A DNA stretch of 64,000 nt from Paracoccaceae bacterium (GTDB lineage: Bacteria; Pseudomonadota; Alphaproteobacteria; Rhodobacterales; Rhodobacteraceae), in contig JANSXZ010000005.1 of the NCBI GenBank assembly GCA_024742705.1, forward strand, positions 1 through 64,000, written 5' to 3'. Below the pieces are notes generated by a model. That model was not told the DNA's origin and made no database searches. It was given only the letters and a program-made list of their open reading frames with translations. Of this stretch, positions 33,187-42,314 are shown in pieces. Both the position numbers and the translations under genes were made by a program. Each line of letters starts with the position of its first letter. Within the stretch, counting starts at the first letter, position 1.

Positions 33187-33399
33187 ATGCCGAAACGCTT
33201 CAGACTGACCCGACGCTTCCCGGTAGCGATGACTGACGAAGGATACCGTGCGCTCAAAGCCTTCGCCGCACGGGCGGGTCTGGACGAAAACCAAGCCCTG
33301 TCGTTTCTTTTCGAGAACTTCGAGAGCGTCACCCACTCCGAAAACATGACCCACCGCCTGCGTCTGTTCACGGCCGAACTCGAAGCACGCAAAAAATGA
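33187..33399 (+). CDS. Small basic protein, ribbon-helix-helix-like
   Basis: A 70-aa protein. The central stretch FPVAMTDEGYRALKAFAARAGLDENQALSFLFENF looks like a short beta-strand followed by two helices, as in ribbon-helix-helix DNA-binding proteins. The N-terminus is Arg/Lys-rich (MPKRFRLTRR). The ATG at 33187 is preceded by AAAG at 33183, a weak site. It lies 72 bp after the acyl-CoA dehydrogenase on the same strand. There is no toxin-like partner nearby. The gene is short and its coding status rests on composition and this pattern, so I treat it as likely but unproven. Confidence 0.5.
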   Translation: MPKRFRLTRRFPVAMTDEGYRALKAFAARAGLDENQALSFLFENFESVTHSENMTHRLRLFTAELEARKK

Positions 33400-33771
33400 G
33401 TAACGGCAAGAAAATCTTCACCGACGCTAAATTGATGGCGAACGCACCCAAATGCCGGAGCGTCCCGAAATCTGCATACTTGGGGAGCCTCCGGCGGGAG
33501 TTTATCTGGCAAGATGAAACGCGAACGCCGCGTCGAGGATCCTGGCGCGGTCGTCCACCCCTCCGTCCGGCACATGCGGGACGAAGGGGCTTCACCTTGC
33601 ATGCGGCTCAACTCTCCAGTCTGCCGCACAGCGTCTATGGTAGGCATCAAGTGGTTAACCAATGGTAACCGCCCACAGCTTCATCTTGCAGATTAAACTC
33701 CACGGGGGTGCGGGGGTGTGAAGCCCCCGCGTCCGGAGATCGACAAACGCGCCTTGGGAGGGGCTTGCGAC
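33400..33771. repeat. Intergenic region with inverted pair of a roseobacter-type repeat
   Basis: A 372-bp stretch without a convincing gene. GAGTTTATCTGGCAAGATGAA (33498-33518) reappears nearly identical in inverse orientation at 33680-33700, about 160 bp apart. The right copy is followed by a hairpin, GGGGG at 33712-33716 and CCCCC at 33724-33728, closely matching the one at 27929-27945. The 90-codon open frame from 33396 runs through this element and is not counted as a gene. Confidence 0.6.
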
Positions 33772-34410
33772 ATGACGATGAAACTTTACTGCTTCGGGGA
33801 ATCCGGTCATTCCTACAAGGCGGCGCTGGGCCTCGCGATGAGCGGCCTGGATTGGGAACCGGTCTTCGTCGATTTCTTCGGCGGCGAAACCCGTAGCGCG
33901 ACCTATCGTGCTGAGATCAACCCGATGGGCGAAGCGCCAGTGCTGGTCGACGGCGAGGTCAGGCTTTCGCAGTCCGGTGTCATCCTGGATTATCTCAGCA
34001 GCAAGCACGGCCGTTTTGCCGGCCGCGGCGCAGCGGAAGCGCGCGAAGTGTTGCGCTGGGTGTTGTGGGACAACCACAAGCTGAGTGCCGTGATCGGCCC
34101 GGTGCGGTTCATGCTTAACTTCCTGCCAGCCGAGAAACGCCCCGCCGAAGTCATAGCCTTCAACCAGGGCCGTCTGACCGGCGCCTACGAGGTACTGGAC
34201 ACGCACCTCGCCGGACGCGAGTGGATGGTCGGCGACACCATGAGCAACGCGGATTTCACCTGCTGCGGCTACCTGTATTATCCCGAACCCTTTGGCTTCG
34301 ATCGTGCGCAGTGGCCCAACATCGACGCCTGGCTGACCCGCCTTTCCCAACAACCGGGCTGGAAAGCCCCTTATGATCTGATGCCCGGCAACCCGTCCGA
34401 CCGGGCCTGA
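33772..34410 (+). CDS. Glutathione S-transferase family protein
   Basis: A 212-aa GST with N-terminal thioredoxin fold (MTMKLYCFGESGHSYKAALGLAMSGLDWEPVFVDFF) and the glutathione-binding INPMGEAPVLVDGEVRLSQSGVILDYL block (about 49-75). The helical domain is complete, ending near PSDRA. The Ser in GESGHS near 10-12 may be the catalytic residue. GGGAGGGG precedes the start at 33772. It sits 11 bp before the thiolase gene, so it belongs to the acyl-CoA block and may handle reactive intermediates. No known substrate. Confidence 0.88.
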   Translation: MTMKLYCFGESGHSYKAALGLAMSGLDWEPVFVDFFGGETRSATYRAEINPMGEAPVLVDGEVRLSQSGVILDYLSSKHGRFAGRGAAEAREVLRWVLWDNHKLSAVIGPVRFMLNFLPAEKRPAEVIAFNQGRLTGAYEVLDTHLAGREWMVGDTMSNADFTCCGYLYYPEPFGFDRAQWPNIDAWLTRLSQQPGWKAPYDLMPGNPSDRA

Positions 34411-34421
34411 AGGAGACCGAA

Positions 34422-35633
34422 ATGACCGAAGCCTATATCTACGACGCATTGCGTACCCCGCGTGGCAAGGGCCGCAAGGATGGTGCGCTGCATGAGGTGA
34501 CATCGCTGCGTCTCAGCGCGCTGACCCTCAATGCGGTGAAGGAACGCAACAATCTCGACGGCCACGTCGTCGAGGACGTGATCTGGGGCAATGTCACGCA
34601 GGTGATGGAACAGGGCGGATGTCTTGCGCGCTCGGCGGTTCTGGCCTCGGATCTCGACGAAAGGATCCCGGGCCTTGCCATCAACCGGTTCTGCGCCAGC
34701 GGCATGGAGGCGGTCAACCTGGCCGCAAACCAGGTCCGGGGCGGCGCCGGGCAGGCCTATATCGCCGGCGGTGTCGAAATGATGGGTCGCGTCGCCATGG
34801 GCAGCGATGGCGCGGCAATCGCGGCCGATCCTTCGGTCGCCATGAAGACATATTTCGTGCCACAGGGCATCAGTGCCGACATCATCGCCACCAAGTATGG
34901 CTTCAGCCGCGACGATGCCGATGCGCTGGCCGTGGAATCCCAACGCCGGGCAAAGGCGGCCTGGGACGATGGCCGGTTTGCCGGGTCGGTGATTTCGGTC
35001 AAGGATCAGAACGGGCTCGAGATCCTGTCGCACGACGAATACATGCGTCCGCAGACCGACATGCAGAGCCTCGGCGCGCTCAGCCCCTCGTTTCAGATGA
35101 TGGGCGAACAGATGCCCGGTTTCGACAAGATCGCCTTGCTCAAGTACCCTGAGCTTGAGCGTGTGAACCACATTCACCACGCCGGCAATTCGTCGGGCAT
35201 CGTCGATGGCGCCGCCGCGGTTCTGATCGGCAACAAGGAGTTCGGCGAACGCCACGGGCTGAAGCCGCGGGCGCGCATCCGGGCCACGGCAAAGATCGGC
35301 ACCGATCCGACGATCATGCTGACCGGTCCGGTGCCGGTGACCGAAAAGATCCTTGCCGATAACGGCATGAGCATCTCCGACATCGACCTCTTCGAGGTCA
35401 ACGAAGCCTTCGCATCGGTCGTGCTGCGCTTCATGCAGGCCTTCGACGTCGACAGCGACCGGGTGAACGTCAACGGCGGTTCGATCGCGATGGGCCACCC
35501 GTTGGGCGCCACCGGCGCGATGATCATCGGCACGCTGCTGGATGAACTGGAACGTTCGGGCAAGGGCACCGGCCTCGCGACGCTTTGCATCGCTTCGGGC
35601 ATGGGCGCGGCCACGATCATCGAACGCGTCTGA
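34422..35633 (+). CDS. Acetyl-CoA C-acyltransferase (thiolase, FadA-like)
   Basis: A 403-aa thiolase that cleaves 3-ketoacyl-CoA in beta-oxidation (or condenses acetyl-CoA in reverse). The nucleophilic Cys is in [13 protein letters not shown] near 92, and the second catalytic set is NEAFASV with the His in [15 protein letters not shown] near 356, followed by [11 protein letters not shown] with the second Cys near 390. Length fits a FadA/PhaA-type monomer. Preceded by AAGGAGACC, a good ribosome site (34410-34418). Followed 21 bp later by the 315-aa tandem-domain gene and then the FadJ-like gene, forming the beta-oxidation operon. Confidence 0.93.
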   Translation: MTEAYIYDALRTPRGKGRKDGALHEVTSLRLSALTLNAVKERNNLDGHVVEDVIWGNVTQVMEQGGCLARSAVLASDLDERIPGLAINRFCASGMEAVNLAANQVRGGAGQAYIAGGVEMMGRVAMGSDGAAIAADPSVAMKTYFVPQGISADIIATKYGFSRDDADALAVESQRRAKAAWDDGRFAGSVISVKDQNGLEILSHDEYMRPQTDMQSLGALSPSFQMMGEQMPGFDKIALLKYPELERVNHIHHAGNSSGIVDGAAAVLIGNKEFGERHGLKPRARIRATAKIGTDPTIMLTGPVPVTEKILADNGMSISDIDLFEVNEAFASVVLRFMQAFDVDSDRVNVNGGSIAMGHPLGATGAMIIGTLLDELERSGKGTGLATLCIASGMGAATIIERV

Positions 35634-35654
35634 AGCGGGAGCGGGAGCGGGCGG

Positions 35655-36602
35655 ATGCAACCGGCGATAGAGGTCTACCAAGAGAGCATAGATCGCGCCT
35701 CCACGGCCCTGATGGCAATGGATATTCCATTGCTGTGCCAGTTGATCCGCCTGCCCCATCTGCGGCGCACGAACACCTCGGAGGTGGTCATCGAAACCCG
35801 CGAGGATCTGGCCGCCGGGCTGACGCGGCGCGCGCAGGAACTGCGTGACCTCGGCGTCGATGCCTATATCCGCCTCGCGACACGGGCCGAATACATCGCT
35901 GACGATCTGATCGAAGGCTATCACGTCACCCATTGCCTGCGGGGCTCAACGCCTGTCGTGCCCAGCTATACCGTAAGGCTGGTGGTGCAGCGCGAGGGCG
36001 GCATCTGGCAGGCGGTCGAACTGGAAACCCAGGCCAACAGCACCGCCTGGCCGCCGGACCAGATCCGCCCGGCGCCCTCGGGCTGGGCGCATCGGTCGCG
36101 CCAGTTGATGCTGTCGGACGATGCACGGCGCGGTGCGGCCGACCCGCGGGCGATCTATCAGGGCTTTGTCGATGCGCTTTCGGCGGCGACGGTGGCGGGC
36201 GACTTTGACCGCTATGTGGCGCTGCATTGCCTGCCGCACAGCTGCCACGGCGAAAACTTCGACCGGACCTTCGATGCGCCCGACCAGTTGCGCGGTTTCT
36301 TCGACATGCTGCGCGCCGAATACAACGAACGCGGCGCCGACCGCCTGGACCGCCGCGCCGACCGCGCGGTGTTTCTGAGCGCGACGCAGATCTGCGGCTA
36401 TCACGCCACCACCATGTCCCGCGCGGGCCAATGCCTTCTGGGCCCGATCCAGAGCCGGATGATTCTGGAACGGCAAGGCACCGAATGGCGCATGTCATCT
36501 GTCACCAATTCGGTGGCCAACACAGACTTCCCCCAGTTTCCACCGCTGCCCACCGAGGCTTTGGTGACCCTCAGAAAGATCCAGGAAAGGACCCGCAAAT
36601 GA
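35655..36602 (+). CDS. Unknown protein with two tandem similar domains, between thiolase and FadJ
   Basis: A 315-aa protein that I do not recognise by name. It appears to hold two copies of one domain of about 140 aa. The first is at 1-140 ([24 protein letters not shown]...). The second is at 170-310 ([26 protein letters not shown]...). Both share the lead helix, a middle [16 protein letters not shown] helix and a closing strand run, as in NTF2-like/SnoaL proteins. No signal peptide. It overlaps the FadJ-like gene by four bases (ATGA at 36599-36602), so translation is coupled, and its partner is probably an acyl-CoA enzyme. Function unknown; the repeat claim is by eye. Confidence 0.7.
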   Translation: MQPAIEVYQESIDRASTALMAMDIPLLCQLIRLPHLRRTNTSEVVIETREDLAAGLTRRAQELRDLGVDAYIRLATRAEYIADDLIEGYHVTHCLRGSTPVVPSYTVRLVVQREGGIWQAVELETQANSTAWPPDQIRPAPSGWAHRSRQLMLSDDARRGAADPRAIYQGFVDALSAATVAGDFDRYVALHCLPHSCHGENFDRTFDAPDQLRGFFDMLRAEYNERGADRLDRRADRAVFLSATQICGYHATTMSRAGQCLLGPIQSRMILERQGTEWRMSSVTNSVANTDFPQFPPLPTEALVTLRKIQERTRK

Positions 36603-38803
36603 CCGATTTCACAATGGCCACGGACGACGATGGCGTTGCCATCATCACTTGGGATGTGACCGGCAAATCCATGAACGTCATGTCGATCGACGGTGGCGCC
36701 GAATTGAACGCCCTGATCGACAGCGCGCTGGCCGATGCGTCGGTCCGCGGCGTGGTGATCACATCCGGCAAACCCGGCAGTTTCGCCGGCGGCATGGATC
36801 TGAACATCCTCGCCGAAGTGCGGGCCAAGGCGGGCGACAACCCGGCGCAGGCGCTGTTCGACAACACGATGCAGGTGCACCACATGCTGCGCAAGATCGA
36901 ACGCGCGGGCATGGACCCCAAGACCAACAAGGGCGGCAAGCCGATTGCAGCCGCCCTGCCCGGCACCGCCGCCGGCATCGGGCTCGAGATCGCGCTGGCC
37001 ACGCATCGGATCTTTCTGGCCGACAACCCCAAGGCGCGCGTCGGTCTTCCTGAAATCCTGCTGGGCATCTTCCCCGGATCGGGCGGCACCACACGCCTGG
37101 TCCGCAAGATGGGGGCGATGGGCGCCGCGCCCTACCTTCTCGAAGGCAAGATGGTCGAACCGGCCAAGGCAAAGGCCGCGGGCCTGGTCGACGAAGTGGT
37201 CGCCGATCCGGTCGCGGCCGCCCGGTCGTGGGTGTTGCAGGCAACCGACGCCGACATCGTGAAACCCTGGGATGCCAAGGGCTACAAGATGCCGGGCGGC
37301 GCGCCCTACCACCCGGCCGGCTTCATGACCTTCGTGGGCGCCAACGCAATGGTGCACGGCAAGACGCAAGGCGCGTTTCCCGCCGCCAAGGCGCTGCTGA
37401 GCGCGGTCTACGAAGGGGCGCTGGTGCCCTTCGACACGGCGCTGAAGGTCGAGGCCCGCTGGTTCACCAACGTGCTGATGAACCCTTCGTCGGGCGCGAT
37501 GATCCGTTCGCTTTTCGTGAACAAGGAGGCGCTGGAAAAAGGCGCCGTGCGGCCTGCGGACGTGCCCGATCAGAGGGTCTCGCGGGTTGGCGTTCTGGGG
37601 GCGGGCATGATGGGCGCCGGCATCGCCCTGGTGTCGGCCCAGGCTGGCATCGAAGTGGTGCTGATCGACCGTGACCAGGCCGCCGCCGACCGTGGCAAGG
37701 CCTATTCGGCCAGCTTCATGGACAAGGGCATCGCCCGCAGGAAGGCGACGCCCGAAAAGAAAGAGGCCCTGTTGAAACTGATCACCGCAACTGACGACCT
37801 GGAGGCGCTGAAAGGTTGCGACCTGATCATCGAGGCGGTGTTCGAAGACCCGAAGGTCAAGGCCGAGATGACCCGCAAGGTCGAGGCGGTAATCCCCGAG
37901 GATTGCATCTTTGCCTCCAACACTTCGACCCTGCCGATCACCGGCCTGGCCGAGGCATCCTCGCGGCCCGAACAGTTCATCGGCATCCATTTCTTCTCGC
38001 CTGTCGAAAAGATGCTGCTGGTCGAGATCATCAAGGGCGAAAAGACCGGCGACCGCGCGGTGGCCAAATCGCTGGATTATGTGCGCCAGATCCGCAAGAC
38101 GCCGATCGTCGTGAACGATGCCCGCTACTTCTATGCCAACCGCTGCATCATTCCCTACGGCAACGAGGCGACGCGGATGATCACCGAGGGCGTGGCCCCG
38201 GTTCTGATCGACCATGCGGCACAGCAACTGGGCTTTCCTGTCGGGCCGGTGCAACTGGGCGACGAAACCTCGATCGACCTGGCCACCAAGATCATGCGCG
38301 CCACCAAGGCGGCGATGGGCAACGCCTATCCCGCATCGGAGGCCGACGATCTGATCGTCTGGATGGAAAACGAGGGCCGTCTGGGCCGCAAGGCGAAGGC
38401 CGGGTACTTCAACTATGACGAAAACGGCAAGCGGCTGGGATACTGGCAGGGCATCCACGACCGCTATCCGCTGGCCGAAACCCAGCCGGACCTGATCGAG
38501 GTGCAGGAGCGTCTGATGTTCGCGCAGGTTCTCGAAGCGGTGCGCGCTCTGGAAGAGGGCGTTCTGGAAGACATCCGCGAAGGCGATGTGGGCGCGATCC
38601 TGGGCTGGGGCTTCGCACCGTGGTCGGGCGGGCCGTTCTCATGGCTGGATATCATCGGCGCGGCCTATGCGGCAGAACGCTGCGACAGCCTGACCGAGAA
38701 GTTCGGCGAGCGTTTCACCTGCCCGGCGCTGCTGCGCGAAATGGCCCAGAAGGGCGAAACCTTCTACGGACGGTTCGGCGCGGCACAGCCGGCGGCGGCC
38801 TGA
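36599..38803 (+). CDS. Bifunctional enoyl-CoA hydratase / 3-hydroxyacyl-CoA dehydrogenase (FadJ-like)
   Basis: A 734-aa beta-oxidation protein. The N-terminal hydratase domain (1-300) shows GSFAGGMDLNIL near 61, AALPGTAAGIGLEIALATHRIF near 114-135 and LPEILLGIFPGSGGTTRLVRKMGA with the catalytic Glu near 149. The dehydrogenase part starts VGVLGAGMMGAGIALVSAQAGIEVVLID near 333, with the conserved FFSPVEKMLLVEIIKG near 463 and C-terminal helices. It fits the alphaproteobacterial type that has both activities on one chain. AGGAAAGGA stands before the start codon; the start overlaps the upstream gene by four bases. Confidence 0.95.
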   Translation: MTDFTMATDDDGVAIITWDVTGKSMNVMSIDGGAELNALIDSALADASVRGVVITSGKPGSFAGGMDLNILAEVRAKAGDNPAQALFDNTMQVHHMLRKIERAGMDPKTNKGGKPIAAALPGTAAGIGLEIALATHRIFLADNPKARVGLPEILLGIFPGSGGTTRLVRKMGAMGAAPYLLEGKMVEPAKAKAAGLVDEVVADPVAAARSWVLQATDADIVKPWDAKGYKMPGGAPYHPAGFMTFVGANAMVHGKTQGAFPAAKALLSAVYEGALVPFDTALKVEARWFTNVLMNPSSGAMIRSLFVNKEALEKGAVRPADVPDQRVSRVGVLGAGMMGAGIALVSAQAGIEVVLIDRDQAAADRGKAYSASFMDKGIARRKATPEKKEALLKLITATDDLEALKGCDLIIEAVFEDPKVKAEMTRKVEAVIPEDCIFASNTSTLPITGLAEASSRPEQFIGIHFFSPVEKMLLVEIIKGEKTGDRAVAKSLDYVRQIRKTPIVVNDARYFYANRCIIPYGNEATRMITEGVAPVLIDHAAQQLGFPVGPVQLGDETSIDLATKIMRATKAAMGNAYPASEADDLIVWMENEGRLGRKAKAGYFNYDENGKRLGYWQGIHDRYPLAETQPDLIEVQERLMFAQVLEAVRALEEGVLEDIREGDVGAILGWGFAPWSGGPFSWLDIIGAAYAAERCDSLTEKFGERFTCPALLREMAQKGETFYGRFGAAQPAAA

Positions 38804-38829
38804 TACCAAAGGCGGCGCGGTGCGCGGCA

Positions 38830-38858
38830 AGGGGGCGGCCTGCGGGCGCTCCCTTTTT
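38830..38858 (+). terminator. Intrinsic terminator after the FadJ-like gene
   Basis: AGGGGGCG (38830-38837) pairs with CGCTCCCT (38847-38854, one G-T wobble) and is followed by five T at 38854-38858, 27 bases after the gene's stop codon. A good rho-independent terminator ending the beta-oxidation operon. Its last base is also the first base of the convergent sulfotransferase stop codon. Confidence 0.75.
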
Positions 38859-39508
38859 CATGCCATCCCGTCAAAGCCGTAACCGAACCTGCCGATGTCC
38901 TCGGCGCACAACCGCGCCACCGCATCCGCGGCGCGATCGCTGTAATACCCGCGCCAGTCGCGCCGCCGGTCGGATGTGTTGGCCACCGGCAAGGTCAGCC
39001 GGAACCCCAGATGTGCCCAGAGCGGCCCGGAATCCGCTTCAAAACGCTCGAGGCGGATGTAGAGATCGCATCGTTCGCGCCCGTCGCGTCCGGTCATGTA
39101 GCTGCGCGCCGGCGACGATCCGACGCTCTGGGCGATCACCGGATGAAGCACGAAGGCCTCGAACGTCAGCCGCCGCGCCAGCCCGACAGCCGGATGATCG
39201 AAGGTCTGCCGCTGCAACCAGTGATACAGGCTGACCATCCGGTCCCAGGGGTTGCGCACCAGCGTGAAGGCGAACAATCCGGCGAAACCGGGCACGATGC
39301 CATCGACATCGGCCAGCGTCGCGTGTTTCCACAACCGGCCCGGCACCGAAAGCCCGCCCAGACGGCCACGCCGCCGCCGCGCCTTGGGTGTGTCGCCGAT
39401 CAGGATGTCGTCGCGCATCGCCCGGGCCTCCAGAGCAAGGCCGAGAGCGGTGCCGCCGGTCTTCGGGATATGCACGAATACATAGCCGCGCCCGGTGCTC
39501 ACGATCAT
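38858..39508 (-). CDS. Sulfotransferase family 2 protein
   Basis: A 216-aa protein of the sulfotransferase family 2 (Pfam Sulfotransfer_2, as in carbohydrate sulfotransferases). The 5'-phosphosulfate site is FVHIPKTGGTALGLALE at 11-27. The 3'-phosphate binding block is FTLVRNPWDRMVSLYHWL near 82-99. Family members sulfate a sugar, lipid or protein; no substrate can be inferred. Lies four bp downstream of the EamA transporter stop, so the two are one operon. No signal peptide. Confidence 0.85.
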   Translation of the reverse strand: MIVSTGRGYVFVHIPKTGGTALGLALEARAMRDDILIGDTPKARRRRGRLGGLSVPGRLWKHATLADVDGIVPGFAGLFAFTLVRNPWDRMVSLYHWLQRQTFDHPAVGLARRLTFEAFVLHPVIAQSVGSSPARSYMTGRDGRERCDLYIRLERFEADSGPLWAHLGFRLTLPVANTSDRRRDWRGYYSDRAADAVARLCAEDIGRFGYGFDGMA

Positions 39509-39512
39509 CGCG

Positions 39513-40439
39513 CTAGCCCCCGGACCGCAGGGCGATCACCCCTCCGGCCAGCGCGATCAGCGCGATACCGGCCATCTGCAAGGGCCCAACCGCCTGCCCC
39601 AGGATCACGAAGGCAAACAGCGGACCGAAGATCATCACCGAATACTCGAACACCGCGACATAGGACGGCTCGCCCCACTGATAGGCCCGAATGATCAGAA
39701 AGACGCCGGCCACCGATCCGACCGCCTGCACCAGAACCCAGGGCAGGGCCGGCCCCATCTCCCAGACCCAGCCGCGGGTGACAAACCCCGCCGGCCCCGC
39801 GCCCGATCCGAGCGGCCAGACCGCCAGAACCGCAAGGCCCGCCAACCCCAGCAGGCCCAGCGCCACCCACATCCCCGCCAACAGGGCAACCGTGCTTTCT
39901 CCGCCACAAAGCGATCGGGTCGTCACCGCCCCAAGCGCATAGAAAACCCCCCCGGCGACAGGCAACAGGCTGAGCATGTCAAACGCCGCCGCGTCGGGCT
40001 GCAACACCAGAACGATGCCGGCGAACCCAAGGCCGACAGCCACCAGCCGCCAAGGCCCGATCCGCTGGCGCAGCAACCCGACCGTGATCAGAAGAATGAA
40101 GATCGGCGAAGTGAACAACCCGGCCAGCGCCTGAGCAATCGGCATCAGCGCAAGGGATCCGAAATAGAACAGCATCGACAGCGCAACCAGAAGACTGCGC
40201 AGCGCCACCGCCCACCATCGCACCGGCCAGAGCGTGCCGAAACCCGCAACCGACAATCCGACAACCAGCGGAAGCGCCATCGCCGCGCGCACCGCATGGA
40301 ACTGCCACAGGCCGATATGCTCGGCCAGCACGACGATGAAGTTGTCGATCACCCCGATCACCGCCATGGCCACAACCATGGCGAGCGCGGCCGCAAGAGG
40401 CCTGGTCGGCGGCAGCGGGGCAACGGGACTGGGGCGCAT
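39513..40439 (-). CDS. EamA/DMT-family transporter
   Basis: A 308-aa inner-membrane protein with ten predicted hydrophobic helices in two EamA halves (for example ALAMVVAMAVIGVIDNFIVVLAEHIGLW and LPVAGGVFYALGAVTTRSL). The start at 40439 is chosen because GGAAG lies five bases upstream; in-frame ATGs at 40451 and 40517 lie further out. DMT transporters of this family export metabolites such as amino acids or drugs. The cargo is not known. It is the first gene of a two-gene operon with the sulfotransferase and is divergent from the acyl-CoA ligase gene. Confidence 0.88.
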   Translation of the reverse strand: MRPSPVAPLPPTRPLAAALAMVVAMAVIGVIDNFIVVLAEHIGLWQFHAVRAAMALPLVVGLSVAGFGTLWPVRWWAVALRSLLVALSMLFYFGSLALMPIAQALAGLFTSPIFILLITVGLLRQRIGPWRLVAVGLGFAGIVLVLQPDAAAFDMLSLLPVAGGVFYALGAVTTRSLCGGESTVALLAGMWVALGLLGLAGLAVLAVWPLGSGAGPAGFVTRGWVWEMGPALPWVLVQAVGSVAGVFLIIRAYQWGEPSYVAVFEYSVMIFGPLFAFVILGQAVGPLQMAGIALIALAGGVIALRSGG

Positions 40440-40516
40440 ATTTTCTTCCATTCCGCGCCACGCGCGACATATACCAGACAGACGATCAAATGAACGACAC
40501 ATGGCGGGAGGGTTCA

Positions 40517-42148
40517 ATGGGTTGGATGCAAGATGAGACCGGTTTGGAGAAATGTGCGGCCAACCATGTGCCGCTGACCCCTTTGTCGCATCTGCGCCGC
40601 GCCGCCAGGGTCTTTGCCGACCGCACCGCGGTGATCTATGGCGATCACGTCAAGACCTACGCGCAATACCACGAAAGGTGCACCCGCCTGGCCTCGGCAC
40701 TGGCCGCGCGCGGCGTCGCACCCGGCGATGTGGTTGCAACGCTGATCCCCAACCTTCCGGCCCAGGCCGAAGCGCATTTCGGCGTGCCCGCCTGCGGCGG
40801 CGTCCTGAACACGATCAACACCCGGCTCGATGTCGACACGGTCAGCTACATCTTCGAACACGGCGGCGCGCTGGTCGCCCTTGTCGACAGCCAGTTTCTC
40901 GACCTGGCCGAAGCGGCGGTGGCGGCGATGCCAGGTGACGGGCCGCAGATCGTCGAAGTCCCTGATGACGCGGCCGGGTTTCCGGCGTCGGGCCGTCATC
41001 CGGTCTATGAGGACATGCTGGCCGATGCCGATCCCGGCTTTGAATGGATCATGCCCGGCGACGAATGGGAAAGCCTCGCGCTCAACTATACCTCGGGCAC
41101 CACCGGCCGGCCCAAGGGCGTGGTCTATCACCATCGCGGCGCCTATCTGATGACGATGGGCACGGTGGTCAGCTGGCAGATGACGCTGCATCCGGTGTAT
41201 CTCACCATCGTGCCGCTGTTTCACTGCAACGGCTGGAACCACACCTGGATGATGCCGATGCTGGGCGGCACAATCGTCTGTTGCCGCGACATCACCGCCC
41301 CGGCGATCTACGATGCCATCGCCGACCACGGCGTTACCCATTTCGGCGGTGCGCCCATCGTGCTGAACATGCTGGTCAACGCCCCCGACAGCGACCGGCG
41401 CAGCTTCCAGCACCGGGTCGAGGTCTTCACCGCCGGCGCGCCCCCCGCGCCAGCAACCCTGGCCAAGATCGAACCGCTGGGCTTTCACGTCACCCAGGTC
41501 TACGGGCTCACGGAAACCTACGGCCATGTCACCGAATGCCTGTGGAACCCGGATTGGGACAGCGCCGGCGAATCAGAGCGTGCCGCGCTCAAGGCGCGTC
41601 AGGGTGTCGCCATGCCGATGATGGAAGACATCGTGGTCACGGATTCCGAAATGCGGCCCGTTCCGCTCAGCGGCACCGACCAGGGCGAGATCATGATCCG
41701 CGGAAATTCGGTGATGAAAGGTTACCTGAAGAACCCGGCGGCCACCGCCGAAGCCTTCGCAGGCGGCTATTTCCATTCCGGTGACCTCGCCGTGCAGCAT
41801 CCCGACGGCCATATCCAGATCGCCGACCGCGCCAAGGACATCATAATCTCCGGCGGCGAGAACATCTCCTCGGTCGAGGTCGAAGGCGTGCTGATGTCGC
41901 ACCCGGACGTCTCGCTGGCCGCCGTGGTCGCCCGCCCCGATGAAAAATGGGGCGAGGTGCCCTGCGCCTTCATCGAACTGAAGACCGGCTGCACCGGCGA
42001 TGCAGCGGCGATCATCGCCTTCGCCCGCGCCCGCCTCGCCGGCTTCAAGACGCCCAAGCACGTCGTCTTCCGCGAACTGCCGAAAACCTCCACCGGCAAG
42101 ATCCAGAAATTCGAACTGCGCCGCGCCGCGGCCGAACCCGAAGGCTGA
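40517..42148 (+). CDS. Acyl-CoA synthetase (AMP-dependent ligase, DmdB/fatty-acid type)
   Basis: A 543-aa adenylate-forming enzyme that activates a carboxylic acid with ATP and CoA. The P-loop is YTSGTTGRPKGVV near 189. The adenine motif VYGLTETYGH is near 334. The C-terminal hinge block with HSGDLAVQHPDGHIQIADRAKDIIISGGENISSVEVEG is near 420-458, and the closing Lys lies in TSTGKIQKFELR near 527. It resembles the medium-chain or DmdB-like ligases of roseobacters. The start at 40517 has GGGAGGG five bases upstream, whereas the in-frame ATG at 40490 has none. Divergent from the EamA gene; 3' end meets an intergenic repeat. Confidence 0.9.
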   Translation: MGWMQDETGLEKCAANHVPLTPLSHLRRAARVFADRTAVIYGDHVKTYAQYHERCTRLASALAARGVAPGDVVATLIPNLPAQAEAHFGVPACGGVLNTINTRLDVDTVSYIFEHGGALVALVDSQFLDLAEAAVAAMPGDGPQIVEVPDDAAGFPASGRHPVYEDMLADADPGFEWIMPGDEWESLALNYTSGTTGRPKGVVYHHRGAYLMTMGTVVSWQMTLHPVYLTIVPLFHCNGWNHTWMMPMLGGTIVCCRDITAPAIYDAIADHGVTHFGGAPIVLNMLVNAPDSDRRSFQHRVEVFTAGAPPAPATLAKIEPLGFHVTQVYGLTETYGHVTECLWNPDWDSAGESERAALKARQGVAMPMMEDIVVTDSEMRPVPLSGTDQGEIMIRGNSVMKGYLKNPAATAEAFAGGYFHSGDLAVQHPDGHIQIADRAKDIIISGGENISSVEVEGVLMSHPDVSLAAVVARPDEKWGEVPCAFIELKTGCTGDAAAIIAFARARLAGFKTPKHVVFRELPKTSTGKIQKFELRRAAAEPEG

Positions 42149-42167
42149 CAGCCGGCGCGCGCGGCCG

Positions 42168-42200
42168 CCTTCCTTTCGCTGCAAATATCCCCGCCGGAGG
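42168..42200. repeat. Roseobacter-type intergenic repeat copy
   Basis: CTTTCGCTGCAAATATCC (42173-42190) followed by CCGCCGGAGGCACC is a variant of the AT-core plus G-rich element also seen at 27885-27905 and, inverted, at 52999-53022. It lies just after the acyl-CoA ligase stop codon. No complete hairpin is visible here. Confidence 0.5.
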
Positions 42201-42314
42201 CACCCGCCCGCGCCCGCCATACCCTGCATCCGCAGCGGCGCGGCGCGGGTGGCGTTTGCCTCGGTCGCCCGCCCCGTGATATGACCGGCCCGAGCAAGAC
42301 AGGCACGCCCGGCG

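Noticed and set aside
33396..33668. 90-codon open frame after the small RHH-like gene
   Set aside because: It runs through the inverted repeat region, has no family match by eye and has odd composition, so it is not counted as a gene.
40490..40516. ATG at 40490 as the start of the acyl-CoA ligase
   Set aside because: There is no ribosome site before it, while GGGAGGG lies five bases before the ATG at 40517.
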